In this document: positions 38,270 to 52,740 of the stretch, one piece after another | How the letters are laid out: the number at the start of each line of letters is the position of its first letter | How positions within the stretch are numbered: position 1 is the stretch's first letter | Assembly: GCA_030159075.1 (NCBI GenBank) | Contig: BROG01000964.1 | Span: forward strand, 99,501 to 163,500 | Length of the DNA: 64,000 nt | Origin: Atrina japonica | Lineage: Eukaryota; Mollusca; Bivalvia; Pterioida; Pinnidae | Direction of reading: 5' to 3' | Notes under the pieces: model-generated | What the model saw: the letters and a program-made list of their open reading frames with translations, nothing else | Databases searched by the model: none | What the model was told of the DNA's origin: nothing | Program-made: the position numbers and the translations under genes

Positions 38270-40830
38270 AAGTACAGACAAATCGGCTGGTACCGAAAAA
38301 AAAAAGTACTGAGTTTATATATACCACCGGGAATCAAACGGTTCATCATTGGCAGTAACAATGGCCCAGTGGTCATAGATATTATTAACAAAATCGAAGT
38401 CACAGTTTTACAAAAAAAGCCAAAACCAATTCTGTAGACGTTCAATTTTGTTTTTGTTGCTGTCTATATAAAAAATATATATTGAAAAATACTTTAGCTA
38501 AGGTCCAACTTAATTGTAATACATAAAATACATGTGCCGTATTTTTATCAAGTAACTTTTTATATGTCAAGTTTATGTTTTCCACATGAAATTATCAAGC
38601 AAAGAGAAACACACATTGCATTTCAACGTTACTGAAATATATTATGGACACATCTTGTTCAGCTCTCAAAAGATACTGCAGATCTTATTCACTTCAAAGT
38701 AAGATTTCCGATTGTTGCTCCAAGTATTATAAAGGATGTTCTCATGCTATGGCAATGACGATGTCTTTGTTTTTGTCATGTTCACTTACTTAACCTTTAT
38801 CGTCTACTTGGCATGTTGTGTATCGTGGACTTGTTTTATATCAATTATAAGTGCGTACCCATGCACCCCTTTTTAAACATAAAGATAAAACAATACAATA
38901 ATAGAAATAAAAGAAAAAATCTAAACATAAGATCCTTTATCGGTCCGATCGGAAGTCATTCTTAAGTATACCAGAATAGCAGAAACTTGGCAATTGCGTC
39001 AAATAACTAACATGTTTGATTGATTTTGTGTTTCAGAAAAAAAAATCACATTTAAAATGAAATCAACAATAGATAAAAGTAAAATAAGTAAACATTGATT
39101 AAATTGTTTACTATTACTGAGATTAAACTTACAAACACATATATTTAAAACTTTAAATGTTACCATTCGCGTGCCTTCAAAACGCATAAACAAGGATATT
39201 AAAACATATTTAAATGAAACTGATTATAAATAGATTGTGGGTAAACATAAAAATTAAATCGATTTCAACACAGGTGTTAACGACCTTTGCTATTATTGTT
39301 GTTGTTGTTGTTAGGTTTAGTAACTTTTACTCGGTATATGAGGAGGATCTACAAATTAAATGATGGATGCATGATAATAGTTTATTTGTGTTATTGTCAT
39401 GGAAACTAATACAAACCGTGACTGCTAAAACCGGTTATGTACTCAGTTGGATTCTAAATATAGTTAATGACAACACTTAGTGTACTAGCACAGCATGTAT
39501 GATGTAGAACAATTAATGAAATCCGACGTTCGCATTTAACAAGCCATACTTTTTGTACGATGAAAAGCATAGTTTATTAATTAGGGACTAACAATTAGAC
39601 TTTGAGAAATGGTTTAATATCTGGGTATGCTGTGTAGTATTTAACACTGCAGCGATGGGTTTTATCTCTTGATAGAAACACCTAATGTCACTGATCTTAT
39701 GGCGATACTAAAACAGGGACTATATTCCCTGCATTCGTTGGCGCTAGGTTATTCTAATCATAGACATTATCTAATTTCTAGGATTTCACTTAAACACAGA
39801 GATGTGTCTTAACATGTAAAATTGTTGTAGTAGAACGTTAAACAATAATTGTGATCACATTATAAGTTTTGGCACAATGATACTCCTTCATCTATTTTCG
39901 CATTTTTATTATATTTATAAATATGCTATATACAGGTAAATCATGTATATTACACCTAACCGGTATTCCATTGACTGGACCAATCCTATTAACCAGAAAT
40001 ATGCAACGTTCAAATACATTTAATCTCTTTCAGTACTGTATAACTATGTAAAAACTATAAATGCAAACAATAACTCATGCTATGGTTGTTTCAACAGCAA
40101 ATGTGAACTTCTGACTTTCAATATTGCCTTAAATGGGCATTGGCTGTGTCTACTTAAATGATTTTAATTTTTTTCTACGTTTTACAATAATAAATAAAAC
40201 CTTAACACAGGCATACAATTTTTTACAGCCCTATATATTTTGTGCTATTAAGGTCAGGTCCATCGTGGTATTAATATACAAACCGTGATGTTACTTTAAT
40301 AAATTGCAAGCGGATAAGTGCCACACTTGTCTTCTCAGGCAACGTTCTCCAAATATATAGGAATTTAAGAATGTTTATGCCTGAGTGTATGTCTTTGCTT
40401 TTATCGTATAACAATCTAAGTAGTAAAACAGGAAAGTTTTGTTTTGAAAAAAAAAACAGTTAATGCCCTTTACGTGGTTATCGATATCGATAGAAGCGCG
40501 TGACTTTTTCGTCGATATATTATTAAAAATAATAATATCTAAATATTATAAGTAGCAATAGTGTTTCATCCCTAGAGTAAGATATGACATCATATCATCA
40601 CAGCATCCACAATTATGTATACAGTGCTGGCAATTGCAACATATTGAATATTCAACGATGCATATGATTGCATTTAACCTGCATCGTTTATGTTCATACC
40701 ACATGTTAATGACTGGATGATTTGTATATTGCTATATGTGGTGACCAATACTGTAAGAGTTCAGTTCGCAAGTATTACAGTGAAAAACAGAAATAATAAT
40801 GGCGATAACAAAGTAACTATATAAAATTTG
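38270..40830. other. Intergenic sequence, little recognised
   Basis: The start carries an inverted family E fragment near 38270-38300. A perfect palindrome TATCGATATCGATA occurs near 40479. No exon was recognised. Confidence 0.4.
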
Positions 40831-40839
40831 AGGATGTCT

Positions 40840-40912
40840 AACACACACACACACACACACACACACCTACTACACACACACACACCCACCCACCCACACA
40901 CACACACACCTA

Positions 40913-40981
<69 letters not shown>
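40840..40981. repeat. CA microsatellite
   Basis: (CA)n with CACCTACT and CACCCACC interruptions. Confidence 0.95.
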
Positions 40982-42293
40982 AGTGGACTAACACAATAAT
41001 AACAATTTTCCTCTTAGATATGAAATATGTCTTCCAAAAGTTACAATGACTTGATTCATTTATCAAGACGATTTCTGTACCAGCTAAAATTTGCAAAAAT
41101 CCAAAGGAGAACAAATGTTCATTTACAGGAAATAGCCCTGAATATATGCCAAACCTTGATTATGACCGGCAAAATAAATATAAAGGAATCAGGTGCTACG
41201 AGGAAGTTACCATGTCATGCCGACTAGTCGCACCTGTTGTTATTTTATGGTGAAATCAATGCCAGGGCAAATACATAATAAATCCTCATCATAACTTTCA
41301 TAGACGATTTAAAATCGCAGTAGACGACAATCTATATAAAATTTGTTTTGCTACCTTATAAAAGTATAGTTTGGGAATAGCCTCCTGAAGTGTTTAAGTT
41401 TGTTTTGAAAATATATAAACTGACGTAAGGGTCATAGGAATATGTGTCTTCTATGTCACCGAAAGACAAAGCAGATGTCTAAAACTATGAACATGACAAT
41501 TTACATCGTAAACTTGATATATGACCAGATGAAATTAGTTTGATTTATTGTTTGTTTTATATTTACTTGTTTTCTCCAGTGACACGGTAACAGCTATTCT
41601 GATATTGAAACATCACAGATTAATTAAACGATGCAAGAAGCTATCTCGGTTACACGAATGTTTTAAGTAACAACAAGTTTAGATGCAGAAAACAAGTAGT
41701 TAACAACCATTATTCTGCATTTTAAACATCAAGGAAGTTACGTCAAAACGAAGCTCGTGTTTTGCATACAATTTCCTTTTTATATGAATCAAGTTTGGGG
41801 ACAAATGGTGTGTAACGTTCGGTCAAAAGCGATGTGTTGTGTTTCTTTTCTAGTTAGCGAAAATTATGGTTATATGATACACATTATAAAAAGGCTCTGA
41901 TATTTTACACGCAGAATGTAGACAGAGTTTTGCTGCAGCTTATTTTACCTGTCACCGAAAAGATATTGTTTGTCATATAAATGTAATAGAAAAAATTACG
42001 AATTTAGAACTTACACCACATACACCCCCACACACACATACAACGGGTAAAACGGATATGTTTACAGTATGTTTCTTTAACCATTTTTGACATTGGTAGG
42101 ACGTCATTTCAATACCTTTTTAATTTATTCTCTGTGTTGAGATTTTAGATCAACCATGTGGAAAGATATATCATATTGTTCTTTTTAGAACAATAACGGT
42201 AACAACATTTCATTTTAAAGTTAAGATGGAAGACGTCGCATTGCTGATGTTGATGATAGCATGTTTATATTGATTTTGTTGTATGTTATTATT

Positions 42294-42425
42294 CGATAGA
42301 GGTTGTTGAGACGTCTGTACCGATTGTGACGGGGATGTTTTCCTCACTTATTTAATTTGGATTTAACTGTGGACTCAAGGCCAGTGTTTACTCCCACATG
42401 ACACATGATCTCACTTCTTTTGTAT
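42294..42425 (+). repeat. Dispersed repeat family B, copy 5, 3'-incomplete
   Basis: GATAGAGGTTGTTGAGACGT, TGTACCGATTGTGACG and GTGGACTCAAGGCC are recognisable. The sequence departs from the family after CACATGATCTCAC. Confidence 0.65.
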
Positions 42426-43499
42426 GAATACTTCAGTGGTCCGATGACAGTCAGGCTTACGGCTAGATGGAAAATAGCTATATGTCGCCGATAAGCTACC
42501 TATGAATATAATTCAGTAAAAAGCATTTTGTCTTTGACTTGGAGGAAATTTGAAAAATAGCTTTTACATTCTGACTTGAATCTAAAGTTGTTAGGAGACT
42601 TCATGTTCCTTACTTTTAATCTAGATTTGAATAAAGGGAAGTAGTTTAAGTGAGATTAATTCTAAAAGTGCATCAAGGGGAAAATACAATTTTAAGAAAT
42701 CGATATTGGAAGGTGCGAATTTACTAAAACGGCTTTCGTGTTTACAAATCATATCTTGAACTTCAAATCTGAAAGCTATGTAAACAATAGAAATTCTTAA
42801 ACAAATATGGTGAAATAGCCTGTCTTTCAATGTCTTTGTTAGTCTGTTCTATGTACTGTTTTACTCATGGCCGCAAATCTATCAATGCAACTTAGCCACT
42901 TTATAACCAGTCAATTCCTTAGTACCGCGAAAATGTGTTGACAGCACCCTTTGAAGGTTAAGACGATTTATCAGTTATGTTTGTACTGGCTGGTTAAATT
43001 TTAGGTTTCACACAGAAAGTTTCTACTACAGCCTTCGAGACGTTTGTCGCTAATAAACGTTTTGTACAGTTTTGTACTGTTGTTTTCAGACATTGTCGTT
43101 GACGAATGATAAACAATTGACTATAATTGGTCTGTTGTCTACTCGTTACGTCATTTAACGTAATTAACTTCTTACCTATTGATTTTTGATATTCTATTTT
43201 AGGCAGAATGTAATTACAGTGTAAGGGTACATGTGCACTTTTACATTACAGTCGTCTCAATTTGAAAATTACTTTACATTTGACGCCAACAGAATACCAG
43301 TTTTCTGTGGCCCATTCTTCTCTAAATTAGTAACACCGTCGTACATTGACAATTCGTTACCACGAGAGGGGCAATTTAATCATTGTCATGGAACTTCAAT
43401 TTTGTTTCTTTGTGGGAAAATTGTCGGTTGATTTTATTACCTACCACCAAATAAATTTCACAAAATTAAAACATGACATTATCCCTAAGTATTGTTGAC

Positions 43500-43640
43500 A
43501 GTACAAATGAAGTCAGAAATGTGTGGGGTTAAAATGTCGGTGTTTTTTTAGTAAAGCAAATTCGTTGACAATAAGTTTTGTTGAAGAAAGAGCATGTTTG
43601 TAAAGGACAACATTAGTATTACTAGGTGTAATTCATGTTA
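43500..43640 (+). repeat. Solo upstream module of family B
   Basis: GTGGGGTTAAAATG, AAATTCGTTGACA, GTTTGTAAAGGACAACATTA and TATTACTAGGTG correspond to 5993-6100, but no family B core follows. Confidence 0.55.
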
Positions 43641-44037
43641 AATTTAGTCATGGTTTTGATTTAGCTAATAAATAAAAAATATGCAATTTTTTTTCGACTC
43701 TATTATCATATCACTTAGAAAGATCAGGGAAAGATATCTGATACTTTGTCTACCAGACTACAGTGCAAGTCTATAGTTGTTCGTCTTCTGGAACACCGCT
43801 GCTCTGTGCCAAAGTACTGGAAAGTAGGCGACTTCAAAATCCATAAAGGAATTTCCCTAGGTTTATTAGAAATATTATTGTTATAATAAATAGAACAATA
43901 ATGTCTTGGAAATAAAACATTAAATATAATATTATATCAAACAACAAATACCAGCGTATTAAACTTGAGAAGGTTCAGGAGACAAATATAGATCTGGGAA
44001 AATTATAGTTTCAATTTTTATTAGATTTTGCATCTTA

Positions 44038-44262
44038 ATATAAAAATTTCAGATACCAAAGTATAAATCAATAGAATGTCCAGGACATAGATACAAATCC
44101 GGTAAAAATGGACAAACACGGACCTCTGGAAACCAAGAGGTGGGATCAGGTGCCATGGAGGAGTAAGCATCCCTTGTCGACCGGTCACACCCGCCGTGAG
44201 TTCACAGTCAAGTCCAATGAAACAAGTGAGGAGTGTATCCTCGTCACAATTGGTCTTAACTG
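44038..44262 (-). repeat. Dispersed repeat family B, copy 6
   Basis: A clean minus-strand copy from GATACCAAAGTATAAATCAA to GTCACAATTGGT, including GGTGGGATCAGGTGCCATGG and AGTAAGCATCCC. Confidence 0.8.
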
Positions 44263-44749
44263 ATTTTATTGTTATATTAGGTACAAGAGTAATGTAGTGT
44301 GGAGTTCAATGGCATGCAGGTGTGTGTGGGGGGGGGGGGCAATTTACAATACAATGATTAATATACAAAAATCAAACCATTTAGGAGGTTAGTTCTTAAT
44401 GTTTTACGTTTATGTGACTTTTGATAATGTACATCATAGTTATCGTAATTACAATACCAAGATAAATACAGTCAGACTTGTTATTTTATCACATCACAGT
44501 TTTATATTAATAATACAAATGAGCTACTGATATAGATAAGCGTTAACGTAATATGCTAAATTTACAAACGTACTAAGCTATTTGATTGTAAGACTACCTT
44601 GAGCTTCTCAACTCTACCCATCCAACAGTTGTTGAAGATAATAACGCTTAAAGAAAATAATAACACCCTTGCCTGGTATTAAGAAAATTACGAATCGACA
44701 AACAATACCTTTAGGTGTCTCGTTATATTCAGCAATAAAAATTTATTAT

Positions 44750-44751
44750 TG

Positions 44752-44807
<56 letters not shown>

Positions 44808-44808
44808 C
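44750..44808. repeat. ATT trinucleotide array
   Basis: About 19 ATT units. Confidence 0.95.
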
Positions 44809-45599
44809 TATTGTTGCTGTTGTTGTTTTTGGTTAACAATCTGAAAATAGCTATTCAACCTATACTTGGAAAGCCAACATAGAGTCTTGTTCTACGGAAC
44901 GTTTGTACATTTTATGAATCAGCTCGTTAACCATGGTACATAATAGGCAGAGACTTAGATAGAAAAACTAAGGATAAACAGAAGGTTAAATATAACGTGA
45001 ATATTCGAAATGTAAATTCGAATAAAAAAAACGCATTTTACATCTGGACTTTATAATCTCAACCATGTTTTCAGATTGCACTCGGAATATATCGATTATA
45101 TTACCTCCAAATTTAAATTTTACTACAATTAGTTCATATTTCAAATTTTACCCATTTTCAAAAATAATATTTATCACACAATAATATGGTTGGAGGTAGT
45201 TCAGAAAAAAATAGTCACTGGTGGTGAATTAACACGACTCTTGCATCACAATGTTAGAATCTAGATTGCAAATATCAGCTATCGTAGAACAAAGACGTTG
45301 CTTTACGGTTCTCATTTTTCATCGTCCGCTCTCGTCCTATAAGAAGTAAATCAAATATTTAAGCTGAATATTTAAAAAGTATAAAGAGCAAAACAAATAC
45401 GAAGTAATTGTACCATAATATTTGTATTATTTTAGTTGTGACTAGTATTTTCTCCAAGTTTAAATACATGTGTAAATACAAGATTTTTAAATAAATTGCA
45501 AGCCGCAATTTAGTCAACATTGTATTAAGGCTACATCTTTAAAAAAAAAAGATTAAATTGGGCATACGCACATACAAAATGACTGCATATATAATATGC

Positions 45600-45868
45600 G
45601 TGTGTGTATAGATATGTGTAATATTATTCTGTATAGTTAATGTTTTATTTGAGCCAGTGTGTGTGTGTGTGTCCATGTCTGTGTATGTATGTGTGTGTGT
45701 GTGTGTGTGACTATTAGCGTTCGTTCGTTTGTGTGTGCATATGTATGGGTGTATCTGTATATACGTGTGTGTATGGGTTTGTATGCGTGCATGTGTCTGT
45801 CTGTATCTGAGTGTGTCTGTGCTGAATTGAGTGCGAGTGTATATGTGTGTGTGTTTGTGACTATAAGC

Positions 45869-45915
<47 letters not shown>
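45600..45915. repeat. TG-rich imperfect array
   Basis: Imperfect TG/TATG/TCTG repeats end in a pure (TG)n block at 45873-45914. Confidence 0.92.
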
Positions 45916-45917
<2 letters not shown>

Positions 45918-46265
45918 TCATCCCCACTGCAATAAACATAATTATTTACAAGTATAATTAAGATCGTGGTAAACATGTTGTTAGTATAACATTTTCATTG
46001 ACGTAATTCTTTTATAGAATTATTGTGTTTTAACTTTTAATTATTTCTTTTGTATTTAACAGTATATGCGTAAATCCGTGATTGAAAGATATTTCAACAA
46101 AAACTGAAGAGCTACAATGAAATCGACCCATTTAATAGTCACGTGCTTTCTTTTATCGTCCTATTTTTCATTTTTTTAAGAAGAGGAAGAAAAGGTGTGC
46201 AGTCGACAATGTTGATGTTGACAGCTAATTTTTTAAAACAGCATAATCTGACATTCTAGTACATC

Positions 46266-46440
<175 letters not shown>

Positions 46441-47343
46441 TATATTGGATCTTGTCACGGTGGTATAGATTAACAAATATAGTTAAGAAAGTTAAAAGCA
46501 CTTGAACATAAAAAAAATCTTACGTCGAAAACCCGAGCCTTTCACTTTTTGGTTAATATTATCTATACCCTCTATTTATCCAGTCTATACAGATTTTGAA
46601 TATGAACTGTCGTAACTGATATATTAACTGCAAAGGGAATATGCAATCTCAAAGCTATAACTGGAAGAGGCCTTTGAAAAACACGTAAAACTGTTACAAG
46701 TGGTATGTTTTAATATTTACAATTATTTTTAATATGATTCCTTCAGTACAATATTGTCTTGTTTGAATATGTCACAAAAGAGTATATTGATATATTAGAG
46801 AAAATGTTAACAATGTGAAATATGAATATATATATATATATATAATATATGTTGGGAGATTGCCAACATATAGTAAATACAGTGTTGGGATATGGCGACA
46901 CGAAAAGACAAAAGGTGGAACCCATGTTTTCCTGGAGTATTGATACACATCAAAGCAGCTGTTAGATTTCGTAATCTATAAAGACGATGGTTAGACAACA
47001 TGGAGTCAATGATGTGTATATCAAGTACACGTTTTTTTTAAATGACGGATACGTGTATATAACATATCATTTTGTTGAATAATTAAAGGAAGTGATCAAT
47101 ATGTATACCTAACGTTTAGTAATAAAACAGGTATACCGTCTATTGTATTAGTAATATGTAAATGAAGATATCAATCACGATTCATACATAGTATTTGTCT
47201 ACTGTTTGATTATCAGTTCTTGTTTATTTGTGGTTATTGCTCATTCTGGTATATCTAAATTCGGTATTTGGAAAAATAGATACACGGTTAATTATGGGAA
47301 ACACACGTATAATTGTTTATTACGGGAAACTCGTGTACAACTG

Positions 47344-47346
<3 letters not shown>

Positions 47347-47440
<94 letters not shown>
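47347..47440. repeat. TA microsatellite
   Basis: About 46 TA units. Confidence 0.95.
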
Positions 47441-47614
47441 CCACCCATACTTACGACATTGCTGATTTTGTGGTCACGATAATGATAGAACTATGAACAA
47501 GAGTTTTTTCAACAGGATATGCTTCACGTTAATACAGACAGTTATGTTATAACACATCTGATTTATTAAAAAATTATTTTCATATGAGACATCATGTAGG
47601 GATATACGCATGTA

Positions 47615-47873
47615 TCCTCTTTCTCTGTCCCTCTCTCTGTCTCTGTTTTTGTCTCTGTCTCTGTTTTTGTCTCTCTCTGTCTGTCTCTGTCTCTGTTTTT
47701 GTCTCTCTCTGTCTGTCTCTGTTTTTGTCTCTCTCTGTCTCTCTCTCTGTCTCTGTCTCTCGGTCTCTGTCTCTCTCTCTCTGTCTCTCTCTCTGTCTCT
47801 CTCTGTCTCTGTCTCTCTGTCTCTCTGTCTTTCTGTCTCTCTGTCTCTCTCTTTCTGTCTCTCTCTCCCTCTC

Positions 47874-47962
<89 letters not shown>
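47615..47962. repeat. CT/CTGT compound array
   Basis: CTCTGT-type variants grade into a pure (CT)n block at the 3' end. The long Leu/Ser frames across it are artefacts. Confidence 0.95.
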
Positions 47963-47968
<6 letters not shown>

Positions 47969-48248
47969 TTGTTTATCCCTGTTTAAATCTTTCGAAGGAT
48001 TAATTATTATTCATGAAGAATAAGTGCACTAGTTTGAAATAGGACCGCTAATCATAAACATGTGCTAATATTAATCTGATTTACGAGGAAATATGTAATC
48101 TTTGTACATTTCATCTGATGAAAATTCATGAGCGAATTATATGAAATGTTGTATAATGTAAATATGCAACGCCAAATTAAATCAGCGGATTTGTGTGAAA
48201 CTGACATCAAAAGGCAGCGTGTTTTTTTTCCTTCAAAAATGCATTTTC

Positions 48249-48318
48249 TCGTCGTTGCAGAGGAATATACATACATATATATATATATATATGTATATAT
48301 ATTTCTCTGCAACGACGA
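48249..48318. repeat. Snap-back hairpin
   Basis: TCGTCGTTGCAGAGGAATAT on the left pairs with the reverse complement of ATATTTCTCTGCAACGACGA on the right. An internal self-complementary ATACATAC/TA stretch leaves almost no loop. The stem is about 34 bp with one or two mismatches. Confidence 0.8.
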
Positions 48319-48399
48319 AAAATATGTATATATATGCAGTACAATCAGAAAATATTGTTGTGGTTTAATTTTCGTTTATTAGGCTGTTTCAATTTATCA

Positions 48400-49290
48400 A
48401 CGAAATTTAAAGCATGCCGAAAGTTTAAGATTTTATACCTTGTACTGGTTATAGGTTCCATTTCAACGAAACGTTAACGGACTTTGTTTTGTTATAAAAG
48501 ACAGCGAAATTACTGAGCAAGCGTCTGTCAATACATTATCTTATTTATTTGGTATCCGTCTTGTACAATAATTTCTATTCTTGTTTGCCGTCAGGTTTTT
48601 TTCCGGGCTTTGCCAAAAGTAAGAGCCAGCTATAGTCTTTCTCTATGCACTGGAGTCCACATCACCGTCTGTATCACCTATGCGCAGCAATGTAGTGCGT
48701 GTATGTCATGTCAATAATGTGTATTATTTATTTTCTGATATATTGTTTCTGTACTTAATTAAGCAATCTAAATGTATTGATAGGTACGAAACTTCATTTT
48801 GACATATATATTTTTTTATAGATACCAAAGAAGGTGTTTTGTCCAACCGCCTTATTTTAGCAGCAATAAACGCAAATGCTTGAAGGTATGGATCGAGGAT
48901 TAATTGGAATCTAAGGGAATTCGATTATCGGTTATTCGATAACCATGTATGTTATAAGAAACATATACCGATGACATTTACCGAGCGTATGCTTAACACA
49001 TATGCACCAGCAATCACGTTCATAAGCAAATTCACACGAAGTTTGTCTATAACCAAGAAACTGTCATTTTTTTGTACAGATAGGTACAGACTTATAAAGG
49101 ATCTCCACAGCGCTTATAATAATACTATGGCTAAGATCAAAGATAATATCTTCTTAGATGCCACTGTAACTATGGTATACGTAACTTAACGGGCTTAAAC
49201 ATACATGTAATCTTATTTCCATATTATTTCCCCTATATAAGGGAAATACATTTCTGTTTTAAAAGGAAGTACTGAAGTTTAATTCCCAGT
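48400..49290. other. Intergenic sequence, nothing recognised
   Basis: No gene or repeat that I can support. Confidence 0.4.
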
Positions 49291-49294
49291 GTTG

Positions 49295-49299
<5 letters not shown>

Positions 49300-49382
<83 letters not shown>
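49300..49382. repeat. TA microsatellite
   Basis: About 41 TA units. A (CA)n array follows at 49700-49762 and a (GA)n(TG)n array at 50189-50274. Confidence 0.95.
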
Positions 49383-49385
<3 letters not shown>

Positions 49386-49695
49386 CAGTGTTCCGTATGA
49401 AACCCCATTATAGTAAAATTAAAACAACCAAGAAATTTCATTTTGCACTTCCACTTGTATTTAGATCTCCGGGTGCATTCATAAGCAAAAGCACCTGTAA
49501 ATCGGAATACCAGTGAAAGTGCTAGTACAAAAGAGTTTTTCTTGGTATTTTAATTCTTAGTATATAAATTTATATATATATATATAGTACACCCCTTATA
49601 TACCGCCACCTTTTGTTTTCCTGAATTTTGGCGGTAAAACGGGTTTTGCAGTATATCGGCGATTACTATTTACGAGGTGTGGTGGTTCATAAATA

Positions 49696-49726
<31 letters not shown>

Positions 49727-50185
49727 CACACACACACACACGCACACACACACACACACACGAGAAACCCAGCTTTCATTACTTTGATTTTTATTTGGCG
49801 TACTAAGTAATACTTGTGATTACTAAAATCACAATTTTGCGAAGCATTGTGAATGACTTGTGTTGTAAACTTAAAGTTAAAACATTAGAACACAGAAAGT
49901 TTAAGTTGAAAAAGGAAGAAGTTTGCGAACCAACGATGGAGACTTGGGAGTTTAACGTATTCGGAAAGGTTTGTTGGATATGTCCAAGAACTTTGTTAAC
50001 GCAGACAAATTATTGTTTTGCGATTCGCAATACAATGTGTTGGATTCTTGTTATATGCATAATAACCTCCCTATGCACACTGTTTTTAATTATAACACCT
50101 AAGCACTATAAATAACCACGGCAATTCTGGGAATATTAAAACTTTTACGTGTTCTTACCTCAAATGTCTGTATATTTCAGTGTGT

Positions 50186-50264
<79 letters not shown>

Positions 50265-50279
50265 TGTGTGTGTATTGCA

Positions 50280-51500
50280 TCAAAAATGCAAATGTATGTG
50301 AGGGACAATTTGAATATTAAATTAAGAGAAATAGTCTAATTATATTACTTACCTAATAGATATAATAAGTTGACATTGTCCGTTCTACTTACATCCCTGG
50401 TTGAGAACTTTTATGAAATCACCAGTATAATATCTAGACTACCACATATAGATATTAGTTTTTAAGTTGTCAGGTAAATTATCAGCTATCGAAGACCGAC
50501 CAGGTAATATTTTACCTGTACATATATACAAACAGTTGACGGAAATACAACTCGCTGTTGGTATATGTAGCTTATTTAATCAGGTTCTGAAAGTTGACGA
50601 AAATTTAACAAATATTCAATATCTCCTAAACACAGGTGTAAATCTTTGATCGGTTTGTCGGTTTTAGATTTTGTTGAATGCAAATCTATGTATCCAAATT
50701 TACCTGCTTACTGGAGTTGAACTAAATAATCTATCGTCGAAATACTCAGTGCATGCTGATTAGTCCATAGGTGTCACGTCGGGTAGTTTGTTAGTATGAA
50801 TAGCTTAAATCGTGTGTAGAGCATAAATAACAATGGAACGATCCGGTTTTGGTAAATTAAAAATTTTCATCGGTCGGGTATGGGTCCGTGTTTAGAGTGA
50901 ATCACAAATTGATACGTTTGACATTAACAGCTGTGAAAATAAACAAAGCAGATGCGTCATTGCTTAGAAGTTGGTACATTTGTATTAATCAGTTGACAGA
51001 AGTCGCCGATTACTTAATTATTTCCTCAACAGGTACGAAGATTACCTGTCAGTGAAAATAGACTTTCCCATTTACTTTCTAAATAAATAAACCACTGGGG
51101 AAAATACTGTTAAGTTAAATAAGCTAGCAAAGGTCAATATTAAATATATAAATTATAGTTTTAATCAGCTTTATAAGATTACAACTATTTCATATATATC
51201 TAAAGAGAAAACTTTGACTTGAGGGAAAGTTGAACTTGCCGTAATATTGTAATTCCAGACATAGCAAAGAGATTTGTATTTGCATTCATATATATATATA
51301 TATATATATAATGTAGATGCAAATGATATAAATGCATGTCTGCTTTTATTTTGCTACAATGCAGCGGAATGCACTGTAAGTAATTCTATCTTATATATCA
51401 TAAACCTTCAGGACCCAAATGAACCCTGACAAAAACGGAATCAAATCGGATATACTCATGGTACTATAGTCAACTAATCATTTCTGTCTTTTACTGTACT
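50280..51500. other. Intergenic sequence, nothing recognised
   Basis: AT-rich sequence with a short TA array at 51288-51310. No exon or repeat family was seen. Confidence 0.4.
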
Positions 51501-51849
51501 TTATATCATTGATTCAAAGTAATCCCATTTATAATAACAGCGTTACTATAGAAATATCGTTATATATAATAACCTTATTTATTGAATTAGCATTAAACAT
51601 TTTAACGTTATTATTGAATTAAAATAATTCACTATTACGTCATAATTGAATTAACAATATAAAACAGTGTAATTGTAACTATTCAATTAAATGTTATACT
51701 TTAATATTACTAAATACATGATATACTATGGCGTTCTTACTGAATTAATAATGTATACGTTAGTGTTAATTTGAATTAACATTTTGTAAAGTAGATTTTT
51801 TATTGTATTAACATTATGTGATATATAAGTTATTATTGAATTGGTAAAA

Positions 51850-51995
51850 CCGAGGTCCCGTGTCACAGTAGGTGTAAGAACCCTTACTGCTCAATATCCG
51901 CAAGTGCCGTGCGTAGGCCGAAATGCGAAGCCCCCGACGACATTTGGTGACGTATCCATATGTGTGAGATTCTTGAGTGGGACGTAAAACAACAA
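51850..51995 (+). mobile_element. SINE family A, 5'-truncated copy
   Basis: GAGGTCCCGTGTCACAGTAG, TGCTCAATATCCGCAAGTGC, ATTTGGTGACGT and TTCTTGAGTGGGACGTAAAA match the full-length SINE body. ATTATTGAATTG flanks both sides, but that motif is also the satellite unit, so it is not proof of a target-site duplication. Confidence 0.83.
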
Positions 51996-52211
51996 CGACA
52001 GCAATATTATTGAATTGAAATATTATATATTTATATAATCACTGAATCAACATCATATACTGTAGCATATTACTTTAACTAACTTTATATCCCATAGTGT
52101 TAGCAATTGAATGTTAATTAGAATGTCAATTAGAATTGATATTATATATATATTATAGTCTTAACTTTAATATTGAATTAACATTATGAGCCATAACGTT
52201 GGTATTGTATT

Positions 52212-52368
52212 AATATTATTAATAATAGGACAGGGGATGCTTACTCCTCCATGGCACCTGATCCCACCTCTTGGTTTCCAGAGGTCCGTGTTTGTCCATT
52301 TTTACCGGATTTGTATCTATGTCCTGGACATCCTATTGATTTATACTTTGGTATCTGAGATTTTTATA
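52212..52368 (+). repeat. Dispersed repeat family B, copy 7, 5'-truncated
   Basis: It begins at ACAGGGGATGCTTACTCCTC and runs to the shared 3' end CTTTGGTATCTGAGATTTTT. Variable 5' ends with a common 3' end are typical of retroposed elements. Confidence 0.8.
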
Positions 52369-52740
52369 TTATACTATAGAGTTATTATTTGATTAAAATT
52401 GTATAATATAAAGTAATTAGTGACATAACATTGTCTACTAAAGCTTTGTCATTGAATTTACATATATACAGTGAATCATTGAATTATGCTATAAAATTAT
52501 TATCGAATTAACATTCGATTTATATTCTAAAGAGTTATACTTGAAATATCGTTATATACTACTCCGTTATTACTCAATCAATATCATATACTATATATTT
52601 TCATTGAATTAACATTACATACTGTATTGTCATTATTGAGGCAACATTGTATACTACTGTTTTTATGTAATAAACATCATATATTACAGTTTTATTTGTT
52701 AATGCTATTTTAGTATGTGTATGAATAATTAACTTGTCTA

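Larger units (their letters stand above)
51500..52700. repeat. Degenerate AT-rich satellite with two insertions
   Basis: Variants of TTATTATTGAATTAACAT recur about every 35-60 bases over 1.2 kb. The array is interrupted by a SINE fragment (51850-51995) and a family B fragment (52212-52368). Confidence 0.65.

Noticed and set aside
49816..50115. 99-codon frame with a hydrophobic segment near its end
   Set aside because: It starts at GTG, has no supporting splice site or recognisable family, and lies among microsatellites. An ATG-started 60-residue version remains possible but unsupported.
50467..50649. Sixty-codon frame with plausible composition (IEDRPGNILPVHIYKQ)
   Set aside because: It does not start at a convincing ATG context, has no splice partners and no recognisable domain.
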